In this document: positions 42,374-51,172 of the stretch, one piece after another
Position numbering within the stretch: the first letter of the stretch is position 1
How the letters are laid out: each line of letters starts with the position of its first letter
Assembly: GCA_938007965.1 (NCBI GenBank)
Contig: CALLMH010000098.1
Coordinates: 1-52,122 of the forward strand
Length of the DNA: 52,122 nucleotides
Direction: 5' to 3'
DNA from: an uncultured Saprospiraceae bacterium
Lineage (GTDB): Bacteria > Bacteroidota > Bacteroidia > Chitinophagales > Saprospiraceae
Notes under the pieces: generated by a model
What the model saw: only the letters and a program-made list of their open reading frames with translations
Told to the model about the DNA's origin: nothing
The model's database searches: none
Position numbers and translations under genes: made by a program

Positions 42374-45208
42374 ATGATACGAATATTTATGATGATGCTC
42401 ATCGGAGCAATGACGTGCTGCCAATTATCTTCACAAGCTGAAAGCTACAAGCCAAAAGATCTAATAGAAAAGGCTAAAAAACAAAGGAAAATAAAGAAAT
42501 TAGATTTCTTCTCTCTCAACTCCGAGAGAAATATTCAAGTACCGCAAGAAGTAGAGCATTATGAAATTCTGAACATCGATTATCGTAAGGTTTCAGATTT
42601 TCTCAAAGAGCAACCGTTAGAATTACTTGAACTAAATATCCCCTCATCCACTAGGTCTGATTTTAAGTTGGAATTGGTAGAGGTAGATATCTTTTCTACT
42701 GTACCATATATAACCACAAAACCAGACAACAAATCCGTAAAAGTAAATCACGGAAAACATTTCAGAGGCATCATAAAAGGTAACTCAAGAAGTGTAGTAG
42801 CTATATCTGTTTTCGAGGATGAAGTGATGGGATTTATCTCGGAACAAGGGCAACCTAATCTAGTGTTGGGGAAAATCAAAGATTCAGATAATCACATATT
42901 ATACGAGGATTCGGACTTGAAGGATAAGTTGGGATTTGGCTGTGATACGCCAGAATCTGACATAGAATATACAGACTCAGAGCTCAGCGGAGATGATGAC
43001 AGTAGAGCGCTTTCTGATTGTGTGAGAATATACATAGAAGTAGATCATGATATCTACTTGGACAAAGGAAGCAATGTGACGTCGGTTACAAATTTTACAA
43101 CGGGCCTATTCAATCAAGTCGCTACGATGTACGCTAATGAACAAATCAATGTAGTCTTATCTCCATTGGTCATATGGACACAACCGAGTCCATATAACTC
43201 CACTTCATCTAGTGGTATGTTGAATGCATTCTTGGCAAACACTGGAGTATTTGATGGTGATCTAGCGCAATTGATCTCGTACAAAGCGAGCGGCGGTATT
43301 GCATATGTAAATGGACTTTGTAGTTCAAATCCTGATTATAGTAAGAGTTTTAGCAGTATTAATCCTACCTATCAAAATGTACCGACATACTCTTGGTCTG
43401 TGATGGTGATGACGCACGAGTTTGGGCATTTGTTTGGTTCTCAGCATACCCATGCATGTGCCTGGAACGGTAATAATACCGCCATCGATGGATGTTATAC
43501 GACAGAAGGTGGATGCGGAGACCCTGGAAATCCATCTGGTGGAGGAACTGTGATGAGTTACTGTCACCTTACAAGTGTAGGTATCAATCTGAACTTAGGG
43601 TTTGGTACACAACCAGGAAATCTCATACGTAGTAAAGTCGCTAATGCCTCATGTACGCAGGCTTGTGATGATGGAGCGTCCACTTGCTCTGATGGTATCC
43701 AAAATGGAAATGAAACTGGTATAGATTGCGGGGGAACTTGTCCTGACTGCCCAACAGTGTGCAACGATACAGAAGCCACTCTAACGATATTGACAGATAA
43801 TTATCCAGGAGAGACAACGTGGACTGTTACAAATGAGTCTGGTGCTGTATTATATGAGGGAGGACCATACTCATCACAGGGGCAGACGATAACAAATGTC
43901 TTTTGTCTAGTAGATGGATGTTATGACTTTACAATCAATGACACCTATGGAGATGGTATCTGTTGTAGTTATGGTCAAGGATCATACGATATATCAATCG
44001 GTGGACAATCCGTGGTGTCAGGAGGACAATTCAATAGTACAGAAACGGTAAACTTCTGCGCTGGATCGAATCCGGAACCAACGTGTAATGATGGCATCCA
44101 AAACGGTAGTGAGACAGGCATCGACTGTGGTGGTTCTGATTGTGATCCATGTGTAGTACCTCCAACGTGTAATGATGGCATCCAAAACGGTAGTGAGACA
44201 GGCGTCGACTGTGGTGGTACAGATTGTGATCCATGTGTAGTGCCTCCAACGTGTAATGATGGCATCCAAAACGGTAATGAGACAGGCATCGACTGTGGTG
44301 GTACAGATTGTGATCCATGTGTAGTGCCTCCAACGTGTAATGATGGCATCCAAAACGGTAATGAGACAGGTATCGACTGTGGTGGTTCTGATTGTGAAGC
44401 TTGTGATGATGGAGAGGACGAAGATGAGATAGTATTTGCTCATTATTTCGAATCTGGATGGGACGGATGGCAGGATGGCGGTTCTGATTGCTATAGGTAC
44501 AATGGAAGCAGATCTTTTGAAGGAAATCGCTCTATCAGAATAAGGGATAATTCTGGCATCCCTTCATCTATGACATCATCTGCTTATGATCTATCTGAGT
44601 ATTCAGGTGTGGAGGTTAATTTCTATTTCTTTCCTAACAGTATGGAGAATGGTGAAGACTTCTGGCTAAGATATTTCGATGGTAATACATGGCAGACAGT
44701 AGCTGAATTTACCAGTGGTTCAAGCTTTCAGAATAATTCATTTTACGTCGCTACGGTACCTATTCTAAGTAGTGAATATGATATGGTGTCGAATGCGAAA
44801 TTTAGATTTCAATGTGATGCGAGTGCCAATGCGGATAGAATTTACATAGATGCAGTAACAGTGACGGGTCTAGGCACAAACAATTTGGTGAGCGGAGAAA
44901 TTAAAATCAAACAATTGAATGGTGTAGCTGGAATAACTGAGTCAGATGAAATGGACGAAGTATCACTAGCACCAAATCCCGCTAGCAATATGATCAATAT
45001 AAGGATGAACCTCGATCATACACAAGCTCTACAAATCGAAGTGATAGATATCCTCGGAAGACAGACTATGACGATGATACACAATGCTCAAGAAGGGAAT
45101 AATATCATCCCATTGAATATTGAAAATATATCAACAGGCACCTACTATCTCAAGATTACTGACTCGGAAGGAGATCAGTCGGTAGAGCGGTTTGTCAAAG
45201 TGAAATAA
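42374..45208 (+). CDS. T9SS-exported reprolysin-like metalloprotease with Cys-rich repeats
   Basis: 944 residues with a signal peptide (about 1-20) and a propeptide region to about 210. The metzincin catalytic domain has the zinc motif HEFGHLFGSQH (348-358) and the Met-turn in GGGTVMSYC. A first Cys-rich unit (DGIQNGNETGIDCGG) follows at about 440. Next come a beta domain with NDTYGDGICCSYGQG, then four near-identical 28-residue Cys repeats (CNDGIQNG...DCGG...CDPC), and a jelly-roll-like domain (IVFAHYFESGWDGWQDGG onward). The C-terminus is a T9SS type A sorting domain (SLAPNPASNMINIRM, IDILGRQT, ISTGTYYLKI, ERFVKVK). It is likely a cell-surface or secreted protease. Confidence 0.92.
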   Translation: MIRIFMMMLIGAMTCCQLSSQAESYKPKDLIEKAKKQRKIKKLDFFSLNSERNIQVPQEVEHYEILNIDYRKVSDFLKEQPLELLELNIPSSTRSDFKLELVEVDIFSTVPYITTKPDNKSVKVNHGKHFRGIIKGNSRSVVAISVFEDEVMGFISEQGQPNLVLGKIKDSDNHILYEDSDLKDKLGFGCDTPESDIEYTDSELSGDDDSRALSDCVRIYIEVDHDIYLDKGSNVTSVTNFTTGLFNQVATMYANEQINVVLSPLVIWTQPSPYNSTSSSGMLNAFLANTGVFDGDLAQLISYKASGGIAYVNGLCSSNPDYSKSFSSINPTYQNVPTYSWSVMVMTHEFGHLFGSQHTHACAWNGNNTAIDGCYTTEGGCGDPGNPSGGGTVMSYCHLTSVGINLNLGFGTQPGNLIRSKVANASCTQACDDGASTCSDGIQNGNETGIDCGGTCPDCPTVCNDTEATLTILTDNYPGETTWTVTNESGAVLYEGGPYSSQGQTITNVFCLVDGCYDFTINDTYGDGICCSYGQGSYDISIGGQSVVSGGQFNSTETVNFCAGSNPEPTCNDGIQNGSETGIDCGGSDCDPCVVPPTCNDGIQNGSETGVDCGGTDCDPCVVPPTCNDGIQNGNETGIDCGGTDCDPCVVPPTCNDGIQNGNETGIDCGGSDCEACDDGEDEDEIVFAHYFESGWDGWQDGGSDCYRYNGSRSFEGNRSIRIRDNSGIPSSMTSSAYDLSEYSGVEVNFYFFPNSMENGEDFWLRYFDGNTWQTVAEFTSGSSFQNNSFYVATVPILSSEYDMVSNAKFRFQCDASANADRIYIDAVTVTGLGTNNLVSGEIKIKQLNGVAGITESDEMDEVSLAPNPASNMINIRMNLDHTQALQIEVIDILGRQTMTMIHNAQEGNNIIPLNIENISTGTYYLKITDSEGDQSVERFVKVK
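44081..44402 (+). repeat. 84-bp in-frame tandem repeat (about 3.8 copies) in the protease gene
   Basis: Units start at 44081, 44165, 44249 and 44333, each with ACGTGTAATGATGGCATCCA. They differ at only a few positions (for example agtgagaca versus aatgagaca, and ggcatc versus ggcgtc or ggtatc). Each encodes one 28-residue repeat with five Cys. Confidence 0.95.
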
Positions 45209-45269
45209 TAAGTTGTGATCTCAGAATCACAACCTTGAAGTACGATTAGTTTTGATTGTTTTAGTTTTT

Positions 45270-45307
45270 GAAGAGCTGTATCCTTGGGCGGGTGCAGCTC
45301 TTTTTTT
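45270..45307 (+). terminator. Terminator of the T9SS protease gene
   Basis: AAGAGCTG (45271-45278) pairs with CAGCTCTT (45295-45302), followed by a run of T's to 45307. Confidence 0.75.
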
Positions 45308-45324
45308 GATATTATTATTGTTGC

Positions 45325-45352
45325 ATAGGGATATTCAGTAGATCTGGATATC
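45325..45352 (-). repeat. Dispersed 28-nt element, copy 2
   Basis: Its reverse complement matches 9361-9388 at 25 of 28 positions. It faces a mirror arm at 45390-45399 (GGGATATTCA against TGAATACCCC). Confidence 0.55.
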
Positions 45353-45756
45353 CTTGTTTATATAGCCCTTCACTCCGCTTAATGCTGAATGAATACCCCG
45401 TTTACGCTAGATTTTACGTAAATATGAGGTAATAAATTTCAACCTAAACTTCCACTCGCCGTTCGGGCTTTCATTTTTGGCTTGACCCAAAAACGAAATA
45501 AAAAACGAGTGTTTGCTAAACAAGCCATCTCTTATCTCAAGACTTTACCTGACTTTTAACGCTATTGGGGACCACATTTTGACTAAACTTGCAAAACTCG
45601 CTTACGCTCAGACAGTTGCAAGTTCTTAACACCAAAATGAAATCCAAATACCTAAGCCAGCTAAGGTCAATTTAATTTCTGCTACAAATTATTGTTCCTT
45701 GTAAGTGATATAAATTTAATATTTTTCCTTACTTCTGAATAACCCTACGTAAGATC

Positions 45757-46872
45757 TTAGAATGCTTCGTTGAATGTTAGGTAGAAATTGTACTTGCCAT
45801 CACCTCTTGCAATGTCGAATCTTAGACCAGCTCTAGATTCCTCTATTAAATAATATCTCAATCCTAGACCATAACTATAGTATTCTCTATCATCCAATGG
45901 TGAAGACCAACTGTCTGGCATGACATTATAAGTATAAAAAGCACTGCCTCTAAGTTTGCCTAGAATAGGAAACCTTAACTCTGATTGAAAAGTAGCCATC
46001 TTATAAGCTAGGAATCTTCTATCGTCGAATCCACGTGCTCGTCTGGCAGTGGATATGTGTCCAATCTCGTAGAAAGGTGCACCAGAGGTAGCATGAGTGA
46101 TCCACAATTGATGACCTAGTGTCCAATCATTTGCGAATGGGGTAAAATATCGTAAATCAACGTCCAATTTTTGATAGTCATAATCTGAGAAAAACCATTG
46201 CATGCTGCCTTGGTATACGACTTCGCCATAGAATCCCCTATAAGGAGCATTTATATTATCACGAGTATCTACAAATAAATTAAGTTCGTAATTGGACTTA
46301 AAGCCTCCATCCCATCCGATTGGCCTATTTGTATCTAGGAGACCATTTTCTTTTCTTTTTGTAATATTAAAGTTGTCCATTCTATACCCAACCCCAAGAT
46401 TAAGTAACCCAATCACTTTTCTCGAATAGCTTAAATTGAACCTTGGAAAATTCAATTCGTACTTTTCTAAATCTTCAGCTCTAGAGTCTGGACCGATACC
46501 AAAATAATTATACGAGTAGATATAATAACCAAACTCACCTTTGAAACGATGTTTTCTCTTATCTGCATAAAACTCAAAAGAACCAAGAAACTCTAGTTGA
46601 TTTTTGAGCGTATAGATTGCTGCAAATAGAAGCTGAGAGGGTCTTTCTTCTTTGTCCTGTGAAGATTTTTTGAATGATAATATACCAGTTGCTCCTGCAG
46701 CAAAGCTGGTCTCAGGAAGGTAAAAGGCAACTGGCAGAATCGAATTGTCCCATACGATAGAGTCTTTATCTAATACAACCCGCTCCGATGATACTGTTTC
46801 TTGGGCCAATAGGAGACCAGGCACCAATATTAGAGCTAGAATTATATTCAGGATGACAATTTTTGGCTTCAT
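45757..46872 (-). CDS. BamA/TamA-family (surface antigen D15-like) outer-membrane barrel protein
   Basis: 371 residues from the ATG at 46872, where a signal peptide starts (MKPKIVILNIILALILVPGL, then LLAQE); an upstream ATG at 46923 would only add a poor leader. The rest is beta-barrel: YNYFGIGPDSRAEDLEKYEL, LNLGVGYRMDNF, NLFVDTRDNINAPYRGFYGE, RRARGFDDRRFLAYKMATFQ, YSYGLGLRYYLIEESRAGLR, ending in Phe. The VDTRDN and RGF motifs are those of the Omp85 C-terminal barrel. No POTRA domains are present, so it is a barrel-only member of unknown role. Confidence 0.82.
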   Translation of the reverse strand: MKPKIVILNIILALILVPGLLLAQETVSSERVVLDKDSIVWDNSILPVAFYLPETSFAAGATGILSFKKSSQDKEERPSQLLFAAIYTLKNQLEFLGSFEFYADKRKHRFKGEFGYYIYSYNYFGIGPDSRAEDLEKYELNFPRFNLSYSRKVIGLLNLGVGYRMDNFNITKRKENGLLDTNRPIGWDGGFKSNYELNLFVDTRDNINAPYRGFYGEVVYQGSMQWFFSDYDYQKLDVDLRYFTPFANDWTLGHQLWITHATSGAPFYEIGHISTARRARGFDDRRFLAYKMATFQSELRFPILGKLRGSAFYTYNVMPDSWSSPLDDREYYSYGLGLRYYLIEESRAGLRFDIARGDGKYNFYLTFNEAF

Positions 46873-47363
46873 TTTTATTTTGATCGTATTAGATTTAAAT
46901 GCTACTGGTATGAGAATTATCATTAAAAAACACGAGATATTGATAACGAATCTAATATCTATTAGTGAAAATTAATACTGCAAAGTCAGGTGGTCAATTC
47001 TAAAATTTTGTGCAAAGGAAGCATTAATGACTGTTATTTTATACATTAAACACGAATTTTCAAGATTTTCTGCCTTTTTTCTATCGCTCTTTTGGTCTGA
47101 TTTAACGAAGATGAGATAACAATATTATAGAATGATCAACCTATCGATAGTCTGTAGTCCTTTCATACTACACTAAGTATGTAACGGTCAATTAAGCGTA
47201 GTTGTTGCTTAAGGGTAATAATTCAGGTTGCCATATCTATTGAGTAGCTAGTAAAGTAGAATTGGGGCACAAGTATGAGATAAATACCCATTCTTTAAAA
47301 TCTCACCTCTCTAAATTCTGATTTTTTCCTAACTTTAGATCTTAATCAAATAACAACTTTATC
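46873..47363. other. Intergenic region, nothing recognised
   Basis: This 491-nt divergent region has a possible weak -7 box (TAACTTTA near 47330) for the downstream dioxygenase. No open frame, repeat or RNA was recognised. Confidence 0.45.
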
Positions 47364-47894
47364 ATGGGGATTGCTCGACCGTTTAACCTTCAGAAGTGGA
47401 TTGATGAAAACAGACACGAATTGAAACCACCTGTAGGTAATAGAAATCTATACAAAGAGGCTGGAGACTATATCGTGATGATTGTAGCTGGACCAAATGC
47501 GAGGAAAGATTATCATTATAATGAGACCGAAGAACTATTCTATCAAGTAGAAGGGAGCATCGTAGTCCGCATCCAAGAAGATGGAAAATCTGTAGACATT
47601 CCGATCAATGAAGGCGAGATGTTTTTACTGCCGGCGAAAGTGCCACACTCACCCATGAGATCTGAGGGCTCTATAGGCTTGGTCATAGAACTGAAACGTA
47701 CCAAAGGAGAGCGTGATGGTCTTATCTGGTTCTGTGATAGCTGTAACAATCGATTGCATGAGAGCTACTTTGAATTGAAAAATATAGAAAAAGATTTCCT
47801 CCCAAGATTCAAAGAATTCTATGGATCTGAAGAAATGAGAACTTGCAAAAGTTGTGGAGAGACAATGGCGGTAGACAACCGATTCGTAGATTAA
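47364..47894 (+). CDS. 3-hydroxyanthranilate 3,4-dioxygenase
   Basis: 176 residues. The cupin metal site is His51, Glu57 (HYNETEELFYQ) and His95 (KVPHSP). The N-terminus FNLQKWIDENRHELKPPVGN is typical. The C-terminal tail has two Cys pairs, CDSC and CKSC, that form the rubredoxin-like iron site of the bacterial form. It opens the ring of 3-hydroxyanthranilate, whose product cyclises to quinolinate, so it belongs to the kynurenine route to NAD or to tryptophan catabolism. No other kynurenine gene is in view. lpxH starts 18 nt later. Confidence 0.94.
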   Translation: MGIARPFNLQKWIDENRHELKPPVGNRNLYKEAGDYIVMIVAGPNARKDYHYNETEELFYQVEGSIVVRIQEDGKSVDIPINEGEMFLLPAKVPHSPMRSEGSIGLVIELKRTKGERDGLIWFCDSCNNRLHESYFELKNIEKDFLPRFKEFYGSEEMRTCKSCGETMAVDNRFVD

Positions 47895-47912
47895 TTTCGA
47901 AACAAGAGTGGA

Positions 47913-48683
47913 GTGGGAAAAAAGGTATTTTTTGCATCAGATTTTCATCTAGGAGCGGATGCTAGGCTTACTAGTAGAGAGCGTGAGCAACAGGTCGTAA
48001 GATGGTTGTCAAGCATTCAGGAGGAGGCATCAGAGCTGTATTTGGTTGGCGATATATTTGATTATTGGTTTGAGTATAAATCTGTAGTTCCTAAGGGTTT
48101 TTCTAGGTTTCTAGGTAAGCTTGGAGTAATGCGAGACCTCGGTATTCAAATTTATATGTTTACGGGAAATCATGATATGTGGATGTTTGATTACTTCGAG
48201 ACCGAATTTGATATTCCTGTTTTTCGAGAGGCACAGGTCAGAGAGATACAAGGGCGGAGATTATTTATAGCTCATGGAGATGGGCTAGGTCCTAAGGATT
48301 ATGGATACAAATTTATCAAGAAGATATTCGGCAGTCGATTCTGCCAATGGGCATATGCTAGACTTCACCCCAATTTTGGTTTATGGCTTATGCGGGCTTT
48401 TAGTCACACTTCTCGAACTGCAGGAGGCGACGATTCGCAGTTTCATGGAAGAGAGAAGGAGATGCTGGTAAGATATGCAGAACGAAAAGAATCGATAGCT
48501 CACCATGATTATTATATTTTTGGACATAGACATCTTCCATTAGAAGTTTCTATTGGAAATGATGCTTCTACTTATATAGGCCTAGGTGATTGGGTAGAAT
48601 ATCAGAGTTACGGTGTGCTAGAAGATGGGGTGTTTTCGTTAGAGTATTTTGAAATGCCTGATAGGACTAAAATTGTAAAATGA
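47913..48683 (+). CDS. UDP-2,3-diacylglucosamine diphosphatase, LpxH-like
   Basis: 256 residues, GTG start. Calcineurin-like phosphoesterase motifs are in order: FASDFHLGAD, YLVGDIFDYWFEY, TGNHDMWMF, AHGDGLGP and GHRHLP. This pattern, and the FDYWFEY element in particular, is that of LpxH, which removes UMP from UDP-diacylglucosamine to give lipid X in lipid A synthesis. It overlaps the next lipoprotein gene by 4 nt. Confidence 0.9.
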   Translation: MGKKVFFASDFHLGADARLTSREREQQVVRWLSSIQEEASELYLVGDIFDYWFEYKSVVPKGFSRFLGKLGVMRDLGIQIYMFTGNHDMWMFDYFETEFDIPVFREAQVREIQGRRLFIAHGDGLGPKDYGYKFIKKIFGSRFCQWAYARLHPNFGLWLMRAFSHTSRTAGGDDSQFHGREKEMLVRYAERKESIAHHDYYIFGHRHLPLEVSIGNDASTYIGLGDWVEYQSYGVLEDGVFSLEYFEMPDRTKIVK

Positions 48684-49495
48684 ACTATAGAAATCTGATT
48701 TGTTTTTTGCTATTAGTATTGATACTTCCTAGTTGTGGGACGACTCAGAACAAAACCGTAGTGCCGTCCACATCTCCACAGTTGGATATCGTCGAGAAGA
48801 TCGATCAAGTAGAAATAGATAATCTCCAAAATATATACATCCTCACTACGGATAATAGGATCTTACGGTATGATAGTGACCTCGAACTTAAATATGAATA
48901 TAATAATGGAGCCATAGGAGATATCGTAAGTATAGATGCGACCAACCCGCAGAAAATTCTTTGTTTTATAGCTGATTTCAATCGGATATTAATCCTTGAT
49001 AATACTTTAGCTGAGATCGAGACGCTAGATTTATCGACTACGACCTTCTTAGATGTGACCGCTATAGCAAGATCCAATGACGATAAGATTTGGATATTTG
49101 ATCCGATCAATCAGGTGCTCGTCAAAATTGACAATCTTGGAAATGCACTATTTACCAGCAATAGACTCAGTGATTTTTATCTAGGCTCAGTAAATCCAAA
49201 AATCATTCGAGAAAAAGACAATAGATTAGTGATGGTCGATGAAGAATTGGGAATCCTCCTATTCGATAATTTTGGACTATTCCTCAAGATAGTGCCCGAA
49301 ATAGATGTAGACTACATCCAGAAATTTGGAGATTATATATTTTATTCACAGTATGGATCATTCTATCAGTATCATATTACCCGCTTCGAGAAACAACCAA
49401 TAGCCATCGATGGAGAGGGTTTCACTAAGTTTAGAATGACGAAAGATTATGTATATCTTTATGGAGTGACTGGGCTGATAAGGAAGAAGCAGTAG
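48680..49495 (+). CDS. Lipoprotein with beta-propeller-like repeats, unknown function
   Basis: 271 residues. The signal peptide ends in the lipobox LPSCG (Cys19). The rest contains recurring strands of the form NLQNIYILTTDNRILRYDSD, NDDKIWIFDPINQVLVKID and NRLVMVDEELGILLFDNFG, suggesting a six- or seven-bladed propeller. No enzyme motif is seen. The start overlaps the lpxH stop (ATGA), so it may be linked to envelope or lipid A work, but that is inference from position only. Confidence 0.75.
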   Translation: MNYRNLICFLLLVLILPSCGTTQNKTVVPSTSPQLDIVEKIDQVEIDNLQNIYILTTDNRILRYDSDLELKYEYNNGAIGDIVSIDATNPQKILCFIADFNRILILDNTLAEIETLDLSTTTFLDVTAIARSNDDKIWIFDPINQVLVKIDNLGNALFTSNRLSDFYLGSVNPKIIREKDNRLVMVDEELGILLFDNFGLFLKIVPEIDVDYIQKFGDYIFYSQYGSFYQYHITRFEKQPIAIDGEGFTKFRMTKDYVYLYGVTGLIRKKQ

Positions 49496-49532
49496 GTAGC
49501 GAGGATATGCGTAATATACACGTAGTCCCGGA

Positions 49533-49943
49533 TCAACTCGCAGGGTATTCCACATAGTTTCTTGCAGTCTCCCATAATCTGACAGTAATATCAAATTCTG
49601 GTTCTATGTGCTCTCTTAGAATTCCGTGGATGACGTAACACATATTTTCAGCTGTAGGATTTAGATCTTTAAATTCCTCAGTTTCAAGATTAAGATTTTT
49701 ATGGTCGAATCTATTTTCGATCTGCTCTTTGATGATGTCTTTGAGGATTTTCAGATCGTAAAGATATCCAGTATCGGGGTTTAATTCTCCAGTCAGCTTC
49801 ACTTCCATATCATAGTTGTGGCCATGGTAATGCGGATTGTTACATAGACCGAAGATTTCACGATTCTTTTCATCACTCCATTTTGGATTATGTAATCTAT
49901 GGGCAGCATTGAAATGGGCAGTTCGGAAGACAGATATTCTCAT
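49533..49943 (-). CDS. 6-pyruvoyl-tetrahydropterin synthase / 6-carboxytetrahydropterin synthase family protein
   Basis: 136 residues from the ATG at 49943 (MRISVFRTAHFNAAHRLHNP); an ATG seven codons upstream is possible. The zinc ligands are His15, His40 and His42, with Cys34 in GLCNNPHYHGHNY. ENRFDHKNLNLET and NPTAENMCYVI complete the family. The Cys is five residues from HGH, the spacing of PTPS rather than of E. coli QueD (three residues). The product may therefore be a pterin for biopterin-type cofactors or the queuosine precursor. A glycosyltransferase of the queuosine-mannosyl type lies in the same window. Confidence 0.85.
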   Translation of the reverse strand: MRISVFRTAHFNAAHRLHNPKWSDEKNREIFGLCNNPHYHGHNYDMEVKLTGELNPDTGYLYDLKILKDIIKEQIENRFDHKNLNLETEEFKDLNPTAENMCYVIHGILREHIEPEFDITVRLWETARNYVEYPAS

Positions 49944-50044
49944 TAGTTTTTCTTTTGTAGACATGATAAACGTAAGGACTATACCTTTTGTTTAGAGATG
50001 AGGATATAGATTGAAATAGATGTCATCACCAGAACCGATTACTT

Positions 50045-51172
50045 TTATTCTATAAATAACTCCATAGATATCTTGTCGCCGATCAGTTTGCCACTATTGG
50101 TGAGTCGATAGATATTATCTGATCGTTTGACATGACCAGATGTTAGATAAGGCTGTATATTCTTCAAGAAATGATCTTCTTGATCTGAATATTTAGATTG
50201 TAGATCTTTTATATCAACACCCCATATGGTACGTAGTCGGATCAGGATGAACTCATTGTATGCATCAGTTTTAGATAGTATTTCACTTTCTAGTGGGAGT
50301 TTGTCTTCTTGTATAGACTTGATGTAATTGGGGTTGTGAGAGATGTTCCACGATCTAGTACTGTCTCCGTCAAATGAGTGTGCCGCAGGACCTAAACCCA
50401 AATATGGAACTCCTAGCCAGTAGTTGGAATTGTGGACTGCGTAGTGATCTTTCTTAGCGAAGTTAGATATTTCATAATGGTCATAGTCGGCGATTGATAA
50501 TTGGTTCATTAGCACCTCAAAATGATTTGCCGCTACAGATTCATCCACAGGTTTCATCTTGCCGGTATTTACGAAGTGATGGAGTGCTGTTCCTTCTTCT
50601 ACCGTAAGGGCATACGCAGATATATGTGGTATATCATATGAAATCATCTTTTTTATATTATCAATCCATGTGAGATCACTGGTCGTTGGACTTCCATATA
50701 TCAGATCAGCAGAGATATTAGTAAGGCCTACATCCTGGGCATTTTTTATGCAATATTCCGCTTCCTGAGCATTATGTGCACGATTCATGTATTCTAGATC
50801 AGCTTGCGCGAATGATTGTATCCCTACGCTCAATCTATTGATGGGCGATTCGTTAAATATTTTCAGATTATCAATGGAGAGGTCATCTGGATTGGCTTCT
50901 AGCGTGATTTCAGTAGACTCGGACCAATTGAACTCTTTGGCTAAGGCTTCAAATATCTGTTCTAGATTTTCATAAGATAATAGAGAAGGAGTGCCACCTC
51001 CAAAGTAGATACTCGTCAGTTTTTTATTTGTCAAGTAATCCTTTCTCAACTTTATTTCTCGGCAGATAGCGTCCACCATGTCATCCTTATATTTTAGTGA
51101 GGTTGAAAAGTGAAAATTGCAATAGTGGCACGCCTGTTTGCAAAATGGGATATGGATATATACGCCTGACAA
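50045..51172 (-). CDS. hemW: Radical SAM family haem chaperone HemW
   Basis: 375 residues, the usual HemW length. The radical SAM cluster is C11-x3-C15-x2-C18 (PFCKQACHYCNF). GGGTPSLL, EITLEANPDD, NRLSVGIQSFAQADLEYMNR, SADLIYGSP and AYALTVEEGTAL mark the CPDH/HemW family. The C-terminal HemW domain is present (GLGPAAHSFDG to the end). HemW delivers haem to respiratory enzymes; such proteins were formerly annotated as oxygen-independent coproporphyrinogen oxidase. It stands alone. Confidence 0.93.
   Translation of the reverse strand: MSGVYIHIPFCKQACHYCNFHFSTSLKYKDDMVDAICREIKLRKDYLTNKKLTSIYFGGGTPSLLSYENLEQIFEALAKEFNWSESTEITLEANPDDLSIDNLKIFNESPINRLSVGIQSFAQADLEYMNRAHNAQEAEYCIKNAQDVGLTNISADLIYGSPTTSDLTWIDNIKKMISYDIPHISAYALTVEEGTALHHFVNTGKMKPVDESVAANHFEVLMNQLSIADYDHYEISNFAKKDHYAVHNSNYWLGVPYLGLGPAAHSFDGDSTRSWNISHNPNYIKSIQEDKLPLESEILSKTDAYNEFILIRLRTIWGVDIKDLQSKYSDQEDHFLKNIQPYLTSGHVKRSDNIYRLTNSGKLIGDKISMELFIE

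Larger units (their letters stand above)
45209..45756. other. Long intergenic region with terminator and inverted elements
   Basis: 548 nt. It holds a small hairpin (GTTGTGAT/ATCACAAC near 45212-45233), a terminator (45270-45307), the second copy of the 28-nt element and its mirror GGGGTATTCA on the opposite strand (45390-45399). From 45450 to 45660 there is unexplained DNA, including CTCGCCGTTCGGGCTTTCAT and GCTTACGCTCAGACAGTTGC, that looks like decayed or repeated non-coding sequence. No open frame is credible. Confidence 0.5.

Noticed and set aside
44081-44402. CRISPR array
   Set aside because: The repeats are contiguous 84-bp units in a coding frame without spacers.
43975-44443. Long repetitive open frames on the minus strand opposite the protease repeats
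   Set aside because: They are shadows of the 84-bp repeats, whose plus-strand frame encodes a clear Cys-rich repeat in a sorted protease.
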